Shown here: positions 47,405 through 57,480 of the stretch, one piece after another
Layout: each line of letters opens with the position of its first letter
How positions within the stretch are numbered: position 1 is the stretch's first letter
Source: Marthasterias glacialis
Lineage: Eukaryota; Echinodermata; Asteroidea; Forcipulatida; Asteriidae
Direction: 5' to 3'
DNA: 64,000 nucleotides
Assembly (NCBI GenBank): GCA_911728455.2
Contig: OU452219.1
Span: 17,078,397 to 17,142,396, forward strand
Notes under the pieces: model-generated
Seen by the model: only the letters and a program-made list of their open reading frames with translations
The model's database searches: none
What the model was told of the DNA's origin: nothing
Position numbers and translations under genes: made by a program

Positions 47405-47554
47405 GGGGTCGATTTCACAAAGAGTTAAGATTGATCTTTTAAGTGCAAATCACTCTTAATTGTAAAGCAAAGTGTGATGTCACAATACAAATCACTATGG
47501 TAATACTGACAACTCATCTTAAGATGAATCTTAGTGCTTTGTGAAATCGACCCC
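47405..47554. mobile_element. Palindromic MITE family C, copy 2 (best ends)
   Basis: GGGTCGATTTCACAAAG and CTTTGTGAAATCGACCCC mirror almost perfectly. Inner blocks AAGATTGATCTT and AAGATGAATCTT mirror as well. 150 bp. Confidence 0.85.
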
Positions 47555-47690
47555 AGGTGATGCTATTTTTATATCTCTAATCTGTAATTTTTAACTATTT
47601 TATTTATCTTGTAAATGCCACATAATTCAGCTTTGTGCTGTCAGTTGGTTTGTTGTAATAAAAATGAATGAATGAATGAATGAATGAAGC
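47555..47690 (+). mobile_element. LINE 3' end with (TGAA)n tail
   Basis: AT-rich run ending TTGTAATAAAAATGAATGAA with five or so TGAA units, as found at L2/CR1-type 3' ends. It directly follows a family C MITE. Confidence 0.5.
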
Positions 47691-50550
47691 CTACAAAATA
47701 CAATATCAAAATATAATTTGAAGTCCGACTGTCCTCTGATTGTTTGTGCTTTGTCTTTAAATTATTCGCCAAGACGTGATTTCTTCAAAGCAACTGCATG
47801 AAAACTGGGCCTAGGCTGTCAACACCGACCAATTTTATTTCCCACGCGGCTGCTGAAAATTTCTGAATGTATATTTGTGTTTACACTATGAAGGGAATTC
47901 TGCGAGATCTGGAAATTCTTCGTGCACAAAGGCAGACGAAAATAAATATTTTCACCACAGCCTTTAAATCAACTCTCGCGTCGATGCACGGTGTACACAA
48001 ATCTAGAAATAACCAGAATTTGTTTTGGAGCCCATTAAAGAAAATAGTTTTACAAATGGGGAAAAAGAAGAGAAAAAAAGTTAATAATAGTAATATATAA
48101 TAATAATAAGACAGTATAACCAGTCAAAAGACAGAGAGAAAGAGCACGATGCAAACATAGCTCATTTGATATGATTCAGTTGACTTTATCTCAAAAAGTT
48201 CTCACCTTAACTTCCCAAATAATGTCCTGATGGAATATTTTAGGTCTATATGCGAACTTTTTCATTTCAATGACTGACTGCCGGAATTGCGTTTACATAT
48301 AGGTGTGTGTGTGTGTGGGGCATGTCTGGGCACTCAAACCGAGGACTTTAACTTTATCTGAGAAAAAAGACACACCGAGGACAGTCCTCGGTATGTTTCG
48401 TGTACAAAACCAATGGGGACGTCGCTAAAAAAGCTAAGTCCAAACAATGGGAGAACAAAGGGATGTCCTCGGTCTCAGACACCATAAACATACCTGTGTA
48501 TGTGTGTGTGTTTGGAGTGGGGTGGGGGAACTTGGAGTGTCATCCATTAACCTTAATCTTTTGAAAAAAGTAGGGCCTAATCCTTACAATGAATGTGAGG
48601 AAACTTAAGTAGTGTAGTCAAAAGACTGATACCATCATTGTGGCGGCATTAAAAAATACCGATGGCACCCGTGGAAGACCAGCAATCGATTTCACGAAGC
48701 GCTAAAAAGATGAATCTTCAGATGAGTGAATGTATGAACCAATCTTAATTGCTGAGGAAAGTGTGATGTCACAATACAAATCACATCACTATGTATCTTA
48801 AAGTTAGGATGATTTCTAAGATTTTGATGAAATCGACTGCTGCACAAATGGACGTCAACTGGGACGATAAAACCCGCTTAATAAAAAGTAGACCATACAT
48901 CGAACTGTCATGGCAAAGCTTTAGTGGGTACACTCACTTGAGGGAGGGCTAGTGTATATTTTGCACATGGCAAAAGGTAGGCTCATCAGTCAGAGCGAAG
49001 AGCAAGTGACTTGTCTTGAGCATAATGAAGGACCCAACCTTGCAACGTGCCGGCACAGGAGGAAGGACCTCCCTCTGAATGTGGTTTTAGCCACAAACGG
49101 TTGTCTCTGAAACATTGGATACAAAGTTACAGACAGTATTTTTTCTCAGACGGTTTCTACTCCCGAGTACAAAGTCCGTATTGAGGCTACTCGTACAAAC
49201 GACGGATGTCTCCAGAATATTTGTATTTTTTTTTTTGGGGGGGGGGGAAATTATGTTGTTATCATTGTTTATCCCCATCATTTAAACTCTTACATCAACA
49301 ATCGGTGGAATTGGCGGAATTTAAAGTACTCTATAAATTTATGTCAGTTTGTGATTATGTCCTGATTTGCACAACTAAAGCCATGTGTGGAGTGTTGTTC
49401 AGGCGTAGATTGTTGGGCGGGTCGCACTGGGAGTGCGACAAGCAGTACAAGGTCCCGGAGGGTCTGCGGCTAGGGCCCGGTGAATAGCACCACATTGACG
49501 GGGGCAGGGTACTACCGCAAAAAAAAATACGATATTCCAAGCGACTAGCGTTTATTTGTCTTACCCGCTTTCACACCACTCCATCATTTTCAGCTCGCAG
49601 CTGCGAAGCCGGCGTACTCGTAAGAATTCGAACAGGGCCGGTTTGGGCATCAGGGTTGAGTGTGTGGATTCCATTAAAATACAAATATTCAAAATTCTCC
49701 AGGGGGTTTTGTTTTTAAAGGGATGGGTATATTTTATACATCGTTTAGAGAAACAAACTCTTGAAACTCACGTGTGAAGATTGCGCCGAATTTGGGGGAC
49801 GCTGCCTTGTGATCGGGCGCTTTTGGGCTATAGCGTTTGTTATGAAATGAATATGGTTGGATATATATTTTGAAAAGTAAAATTATAATGATTCACATAA
49901 ACATCCCTTGAAATTGTGTTGTTTTTGTTTAATTTAGTGACAGAACACATCCGCCATAACCAAATGTTTGACTCCACAAAATGGCGGACCGTATGTCTCT
50001 ATGCAGAGTGTGGTTCCGCTGGTTGTAGGACTATTTCCAGAGGCAAATGTTTGTTTTATGAATCACTACTCACTAATTTCAACACACTTGGTGTTTTATT
50101 GCATGACTAAAGCCCCAAAAAGGATGAGGAGCAATTCCAAACAACAACATTAGAGATTTGAAGGCAATGTACTCTTTAAGGTTCTCGAGAAAATAACGGT
50201 TGTTTTTAGGCCAACATTCAAGTGTTCAAGCTTAGACTTTTCTCTCTTATCCTGAATAGGGTAGGAGTAGAAACATTATAGTATAGGGATGGGAGTAAAT
50301 TCGGAAAGATCTTTTTGATACAAAGTAAGATTTTAAATAAAAACAATGTAATTTATTTTGTCTGAAAATATCATAAAAAACTCATGGGACCGCGTGGCGT
50401 TGGGAGGAGGACTGATGATGTATTGAACTCGTTGATTGCAACTTTTGACCTTATAAATTGCACAGGTTTGTGTAACAAGATTTTTACACTCGATCCCTTG
50501 CTCGCCTATACCCATGCAAAAACAGTTCCACTCCTCTATGTTATCTTAGG
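47691..50550. other. Unassigned non-coding stretch with repeats
   Basis: No exon recognised. It contains a family C MITE (48683-48840), GT-rich microsatellites (about 48303-48320 and 48495-48512), the palindrome ACCGAGGACAGTCCTCGGT near 48375 and a poly-T/poly-G run at 49228-49249. Confidence 0.4.
48683..48840. mobile_element. Palindromic MITE family C, diverged copy 3
   Basis: ATCGATTTCACGAAGCGCT at left and TTTGATGAAATCGACT at right, with the shared GTGTGATGTCACAATACAAA core. Confidence 0.65.
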
Positions 50551-50551
50551 C

Positions 50552-50679
50552 AGCGTTCGAATTGGCGGCTATGGCTACGGCTGCGGCTGTTAGTAAGGGT
50601 GTTGCCTAGGGTGGCTTATGCTTCAACACATGGTGACGCGGCGACAGGCCGTAGCCGCAGCCGCTAATTTGGAAACGGC
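50552..50679. mobile_element. GC-rich palindromic MITE
   Basis: CGTTCGAATTGGCGGCTATG then GCTACGGCTGCGGCTG at left; CCGTAGCCGCAGCCGCTAAT then TTGGAAACGG at right. Confidence 0.75.
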
Positions 50680-52161
50680 CTCAGAACACACGCTGTAATA
50701 GAAATAGTTTGATGGCTGGAGCTAAAGCAAGGGGGTGTGCCCGTGATAGGCCCTGATTTAAACCCAATTTTCATTCCTGACGTTTTGGTAAGGATCCTCT
50801 TCACTCTTTGCCCTTTTCTCTTTCTGCTAACCATCCGACAGATTAGTCGGTCATAAACGCTAGTCCATCAGTTGCCTTCAATAAAGATAAATGCAAAGTC
50901 GAAGCTGATAAACAAAATGTATGAATGTTTGGCTTCAATCAAGTAAGGGATCAACTTCAAAGAGTTGCGAATCATTGGATCAGCTAAAAACAAATCTCGA
51001 TCATAGCCTTACAGCTTGTTAACAAAAACTTTGACGAAAAATTGATTCCATAAACCACAAGAGAACTCGCGTGCCTTTCTAGACAAAGTAAGGTTCGAAT
51101 GGGAAGAAGAATAGACCTAGTAGTAAAAGGAACATGCCAAATTCATCATCATAACATAAAAACAACGAAAAATCAATGAAACGTCAACAACAGCGCCCAT
51201 CAATTTACCAGAATGTTATACACTTACTAAATCTGATGGCAAGATGAGGAGAAAACAAAATGTCGGCGGGGGGGGGGGGGGTGTTACAACAAGGTGTATT
51301 TTGAAAAGATGAAGGGACTACATACTACATTCCCCGGATGAGGTTTTTTCAAACATCGTTCGCACATGACCACGTTAGGGCATATATGTAGTAATGTTGA
51401 CGCCCCAGGCCACTCGCACCTGGTTCGAAAGCGTACACACACCCGGATCAGAGGCAGTACGAGAAAAATCAACAGTTTTTTACCCCCACAGTCTGGCGAG
51501 CCACCAAATGGACCGGCTCGTTTGATATTCGGAGGAATACGGGCAAAGGGAGACCACTCGAGACTATAATTTTGTTATTTCTAGGCCACTTTGCCGGGGG
51601 CATGGTATAGATATCTGCATGTGGTGCACAAACGGCGTGAATCATTTCTATATTAAAGAGCTTGAAGTTCAACGTGGCGTTGAATCACGGGGGCTGAATT
51701 CCAGCGTGTGTGCAGCCCAGCGATATGAAATTACACGGATTCATTTCACTATGCTTGATAATTACTCGCTGGTAATATGTGAACCCTCACGGGTGACCTA
51801 AATGACCCTCTGCTAAACAGAACCTTTGAGTTTAGCTGCGGGTCTTTACTTAACCTCGATACTGTCTGACGGTGTTTATATGTTTTCTTAATTTTGAGAA
51901 GACAGATCCAATATCTTGACAGATTTTTTTTGGCGACTTCTTGCGGCAGTCTGTTTAAGGCTGTGCGAGATGGTGAGCCACGGTACGTAGTATGCTACGC
52001 TATGGTTTTATTCATCTCACAATTTAAACTGTCTAAAACATGGGGCTTCGACCTGTATACGTTAGTTTTCATTTACCTACCTCGTCATATCTGTGATTGT
52101 TACAGGTTGACACAAACTGAATACATTTGAGTTTAACTATTCAGAGTTTCGGTTAGGGATT

Positions 52162-52268
52162 TTAAGGCTCAGCGCAACATTGGTAAACTGGCTGTAAATG
52201 CTTCCACTCTTTGCACAAATAAATATATTTTGTAATTAAACCAACCTGTGAAAATGTCAGCTCATGAT
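52162..52268. mobile_element. TTAA-flanked MITE (family A), truncated copy 5
   Basis: TTAA then GGCTCAGCGCAACATTGGTA and the inner blocks ATGCTTCCACTCTTTGCAC and CCTGTGAAAATGTCAGCTC. The other half is missing. Confidence 0.75.
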
Positions 52269-52545
52269 TTTATTCGAAATTATTATAGTTTGAAATGCTT
52301 CTGTTCGATTCGAACAATCAATAGTATCACTTTCCTCATTTTAGTCTACATCAGCAGAATTCCCACACTAATAAAAGAAAAAAAACAGTTATTGTTTCGA
52401 CCACAGTAACGGTGCCATCCCGAACAAGCAGCGATATGCTAATTATTACTAGAACAGTCTAGACAAGTTGAAAATGCAAGCTGGCATTTTATAGAACACA
52501 AATGTTCACGTTGAACCCACACAAAGCGTTCTTTTCTTCGTTTCA

Positions 52546-52680
52546 GGCATCTGGCTTGGCGACAGAAAAAAACGGTAGGCCCTCCTGGCGGGCAAGATGA
52601 GGCTGGATGTAGCGCCAATGGGGCAGAGGACGACGGGTCGTATCGATTGCAGTTGGAACAAAGCGTCCACTTGCATTAAT
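52546..52680 (+). CDS. Possible isolated 3'-terminal exon
   Basis: A good acceptor (TTCTTTTCTTCGTTTCAG) precedes an open frame HLAWRQKKTVGPPGGQDEAG, then CSANGAEDDGSYRLQLEQSV, ending HLH-stop. There is no recognised family and no upstream partner exon. It may be a real last exon or chance. Confidence 0.2.
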
Positions 52681-54219
52681 TGCGGACTTTTCTATCCATA
52701 TATTTGGTAAACTGTTTCCAAAAAAAAACACTCAATTGCAGACTCATGGAGACCGGTACTATTAATTTAGCTTCGGATATATAGTTACCCCCTCACCAAA
52801 ACTTAAAGTTACAGTGTTAATTCAACACTTAGTAAATGAAAACTCTTTAAAGATGTAACTCGGCTCTGAAGAGGAAGTGACCTTATAACAGTGCATTTAC
52901 GTATTGAGGCGTAACCAGACCGGGGGCGGGGGGAGCTGAGACCCATGCTCGGAACCCTTGTCCCCATTTCCCCCTTTCCCCCAATGAGATCAACAAAAAT
53001 GCACATATGAATGGTTCGAAACATTAAATAGCCCCTCAAATTATGTCTTCGCCCCCGCTTCCCCACCCCATTCAAAATGTATGGTTATGCCACGGTACAT
53101 TTAAGAATCGGCACAGGGTAAGGCTATTTTGGATATAACACCGGTTAATTTTTGTCCAAAAGCAAAGTATCTATTCAGTAAGATAATTTTCACCTTTTCT
53201 CCCACGAACTGCTACTTTTACTTTGTGAGTTTCCTTTGTGTACTACACTGACCCGTGCAAGTTTCTACCAATTAATTTGACAATCAAATTTACGTTACTG
53301 TCACACAAGTCAGTTGTGACATCTAGAAGAAAAATAGCCTGCAGTGTTCCAGTGTTGATAACGCAGTAAAAGGCAAACCTTCTTCCCAAGCGAGTTGCCC
53401 GATACCTCAAACCGCCGACGATACGGAAGAGCCGGAAGTTGTTTTATCTTGACATTGTGCGTCCTTGTGTTCTTTTCGCTTTTATCAAAATATGTAAACT
53501 AACAAGAAGTAAAACACGCGGCATTGTCCGTGGATGATTGTCATGTGAGATTGACAAGCCCATGTCGCGTAGCATTGAACTTGTGTTGACATTACACGGT
53601 AAAAAAGGGCAGTGAGCTTCTGGATGTTCACCTTGGGAAAACATGTGCGTTGTCGTCTGTAAAATAATACGAAGACCGCTGAATGAAAGGTTAGCTCTCA
53701 CGGGAGAGATAGCAGCCAAAATCTGGGAAGTATTTACTCTTTTTTTTCATATAAACACAGTTAAAGAGGAAGCACATCTTTGTTTTTTTTTTGGAAGAGT
53801 AAATGAAATCGCATCCTTTATTTTTCAATAAACACACCATAGAACCAACCGTCATCAGATTATGTGGTTATATTTTGAAAACAACGACATTGAAAGGGTG
53901 TGCACAACATTGGATAAGATTGAAAATATAAAATTTACAGATTTGCACATAAGTAATGGTTGGTTATGGTGGAAAACTTTTCTTGAAGTATTTTTGCTTG
54001 AAACGCTATAGTTTCCGAGGAACGAGTTCTGATCTTGCGAGACCAAAACTCGATGATTAAAAACAGTGAAAAAATATAATACAGTTTTCACTATTTTTCT
54101 TGTGACCCAGATGACCGATCGAGGTTAAATTTTCAGCGTTTTTTAATTTTATTTCATGTACATGTTGGGTCACATAAAGTGTTGGCTGGTCTTTGACATT
54201 TATCAATGGTGTCCATGTG
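52681..54219. other. Unassigned non-coding stretch
   Basis: No exon recognised. 52900-53095 looks like a MITE of the GGCGTAACCAGACC / GGTTATGCCAC type. 53870-54130 has weak resemblance to family A (ACAACATTGGATAAG, TTTACAGATTTGCACATA), probably an old copy. Confidence 0.4.
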
Positions 54220-54227
54220 CTCTAATG

Positions 54228-54727
54228 GTAGACTGGTTCCCGGTCCCTTCATCGTTCTCTTCTGTCTGTACCGGTATATACAGGAACCGGTAGCTACTAC
54301 CGATATGGCGCTTTTGATAGGCCCTCGATTGCGCGGGCGCAGTAATAATTTTCTAGTTTTAGAGATGACGTTGGCTATGCTCGTGACGTGTGCATGTTTT
54401 TGTTTGACACTAGCACACGGGTGCATCGTAACCCTTCACCCAGACGAATAGTGAACCAACCTTCAACATCAAAATTCAAGCTAACTTTAGAAGAACATCT
54501 TAACTAGCGTAATTTCTACCTCCATGGTCTGCACGATGGGAGATTCTGTGTCCATCACGTTTTGTGTAAGGCCGCATTGCATTATGGGATTACGTAGACA
54601 TATATGCTAATTTTAATTAGCATTTACCTGGCAGAAATCTGCCAGGTATATGCTAATTTTCATCACCCGCTACCGGTCCCCATATTCAGTCAGAACGAAA
54701 ACGATGTAGGGACCGGGAACCAGTCTA
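54228..54727. mobile_element. 500-bp hAT-like element with perfect 8-bp target duplication
   Basis: TAGACTGGTTCCCGGTCCCT at left is mirrored by AGGGACCGGGAACCAGTCTA at right. CTCTAATG is repeated at 54220-54227 and 54728-54735. Small hairpins occur inside, CCTGGCAG...CTGCCAGG at about 54629-54649. No transposase, so non-autonomous. The open frames at 54206-54451 and 54604-55032 overlap it and are probably fortuitous. Confidence 0.85.
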
Positions 54728-54735
54728 CTCTAATG

Positions 54736-55990
54736 TTCTTTCATGGAAATTCTGCACGTTCTGTCTGGCGTTACTCGATTGTGGCAATCCTGCTGGTAAG
54801 TCATTACGTCACACGCGTGAGCATCTACTTCCGGTTCCAACGAAAGACACTCATTCCTTCGTCCAAAAACATTTTGTTTGTGGGGCACCTTGAGGGGGGG
54901 GGGGGCAGTGAAAAATTGTGGGGGGAGGCACGTGCCCCCGGCCGCGAATCTGTTTTTCTCAAACGACGTCGCACAAATAGGTTCTCCCCCCTTGGATGTC
55001 GTCGCTGCAGGAAAGCTTTCATCTTCAAGTAAATTGTGTTTGATTTTGATGTTTTTGGCTTGCCTTCTAATGCAAGAGAGATAGGCCCAAGATGGTTACA
55101 TGCAGTCCCTGTATATCAACATACGCAAACGTGTAAAAAGGCTCACGATACGTGATTTGGATTTTATCGAGTTCTCTTCTCGAAGAGTAGGTGTTTCTCA
55201 GTGTTTTCTCAAGCGTTATGCTAAGACGGATTGACGAGATTGGAAACCGTCTTATATATAAAGTTACCATAATAGTGACGATGTATACAACAAATTGATA
55301 TCGATAACCACTGTGATTTTGTTCAAGCGGCTTCTCATGACGTGTGCATCTGTGATAATAACGATAACAACGGACAGTTTGCCGGGAGTGGTTCAGCTGC
55401 GAATTCGTGTAGCATAATGTGACGAACATCCCCCTTCAACGGCAGTAAAAACTGAGAGTAACAGGGCATATCGCCGTAAGTTCCGGTTTACAGACACATC
55501 AATAAAACGCATCGAGATTAAAGGTCGAGTTTTCCAATTTCCTTTTCATTTACTAGTTGTTAAACAAAGCAACCCATGGTGCAGATATCACACAAGGTGA
55601 GCAGACGTGACGAACACCCCGAAGGGAAAATCACCAAACGATGGGAAAAGATCAAGTTGTCCAGAATAATTTGGATCTCCGAGACGAGAGATCTGACCTC
55701 ATTTCTAGACGGAGTTCATTCACTCGCTGTGCATAGACGGAATGCGCGCAATACGATGCGTCCAACTCGTCGCCTTGTTGATCAGCAAAAGGCCAGATGT
55801 CATATTAACCAATCACATCTTACCTTGTGAAGTAGTTGCGATCAAATTGTTTAAATTAAAATTAATTTTGTTTCGAGTTGCAAATGTTATTTTCATCTCC
55901 AGGTGAGTGTCCAACTGAAACAAATTCAACTTCTTTCAGTGTGAAGAAAAGTGATTTATGATGAATAGTTGACATCACCATGTTGATTGA
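54736..55990. other. Unassigned stretch before the minisatellite
   Basis: A 120-codon minus-strand open frame (55067-55429) and an 84-codon plus-strand frame (55576-55830) carry no recognisable motif. A G12 run lies at 54894-54905. Confidence 0.35.
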
Positions 55991-55997
55991 CCTTAAA

Positions 55998-57480
55998 CCG
56001 TGGTGCCGCCATTTTGTATCCCTGTAGGCCGTGGTGCCGCCATGTTGTATTCCTGTAGGCCGTGGTGCCGCCATGTTGTATCCCTATATGACGTGGTACT
56101 ACCATGTTGTATACCTGTAGGGCGTGGTGCCGCCATGTTGTATTCATGTAGGGCGTGGTGCCGCCATGTTGTATTCCTGTAGGCCGTGGTGCCACCATTT
56201 TGTATTCCTGTAGGGCGTGGTGCCGCCATTTTGTATTAATGTAGGCCGTGGTGCCACCATGTTGTATTCCTGTAGGGCGTGGTGCCGCCATGTTGTATTC
56301 CTGTAGGGCGTGGTGCCACCATGTTGTATTCCTGTAGGGCGTGGTGCCGCCATTTTGTATTAATGTAGGCCGTGGTGCCACCATGTTGTATTCCTGTAGG
56401 GCGTGGTGCCGCCATGTTGTATTCCTGTAGGGCGTGGTGCCACCATGTTGTATTCCTGTAGGGCGTGGTGCCGCCATGTTGTATTCCTGTAGGCCGTGGT
56501 GCAACCATGTTGTATTCATGTAGGGCGTGGTGTCACCATGTTGTATTCCTGTAGGCCGTGGTGCCACCATGTTGTATTCCTGTAGGGCGTGGTGCCGCCA
56601 TTTTGTATTCCTGTAGGCCGTGGTGCCGCCATGTTGTATTCCTGTAGGCCGTGGTGCCGCCATGTTGTATCCCTATATGACGTGGTACTACCATGTTGTA
56701 TACCTGTAGGGCGTGGTGCCACCATGTTGTATTCCTGTAGGGCGTGGTGCCGCCATTTTGTATTCCTGTAGGCCGTGGTGCCGCCATGTTGTATTCCTGT
56801 AGGCCGTGGTGCCGCCATGTTGTATCCCTATATGACGTGGTACTACCATGTTGTATACCTGTAGGGCGTGGTGCCGCCATGTTGTATTCCTGTAGGCCGT
56901 GGTGCCACCATTTTGTATTCATGTAGGCCTTGGTGTCGCCATTTTGTATTAATGTAGGCCGTGGTGCCACCATGTTGTATTCCTGTAGGCTGTGGTGTCA
57001 CCATGTTGTATTTCTGTAGGCCGTGGTGCCGCCATGTTGTATTCATGTAGGCCGTGGTGCCGCCATGTTGTATTTCTGTAGGCCGTGGTGTCACCATGTT
57101 GTATTCCTGTAGGCCGTGGTGCCACCATGTTGTATTTCTGTAGGCCGTGGTGCCACCATGTTGTATTTCTGTAGGCCGTGGTGCCACCATGTTGTATTCC
57201 TGTAGGCCGTGGTGCCGCCATGTTGTATTCCTGTAGGCCGTGGTGCCACCATGTTGTATTCCTGTAGGCCGTGGTGCCACCATGTTGTATTCCTGTAGGC
57301 CGTGGTGTCACCATGTTGTATTCCTGTAGGCCGTGGTGCCGCCATGTTGTATTTCTGTAGGCCGTGGTGTCACCATGTTGTATTCATGTAGGCCGTGGTG
57401 CCACCATGTTGTATTTCTGTAGGCCGTGGTGCCGCCATTTTGTATTCCTGTAGGACGTGTTGTATTCCTGTAGGACGTGG
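55998..57480. repeat. 31-bp-period minisatellite, about 47-48 units
   Basis: The unit (plus strand) is CCGCCATGTTGTATTCCTGT followed by AGGCCGTGGTG. Spacing stays in register: the variant CCCTATATGACG occurs at 56082, 56671 and 56826, offsets of 19 and 5 whole units. Variation is mainly CCGCC/CCACC/TCACC and ATGTT/ATTTT. Runs of identical variant order indicate higher-order duplication by unequal exchange. The minus strand has no stop in most units in any frame, giving long open frames with a 31-residue period (MAAPRPTGIQHGGTTAYRN...). Those frames have no splice context or homology and are not called as genes. Confidence 0.97.

Noticed and set aside
54206-55032. Open frames of 81 and 142 codons on the plus strand
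   Set aside because: They run across the terminal repeats of the hAT-like element and a poly-G tract and show no family motif.
55998-57480. CRISPR-like array or a large repeat protein gene
   Set aside because: Units are contiguous with no unique spacers, so it is not a CRISPR array. The open frames follow from a stop-poor 31-bp unit and have no start context, splice partner or homology.
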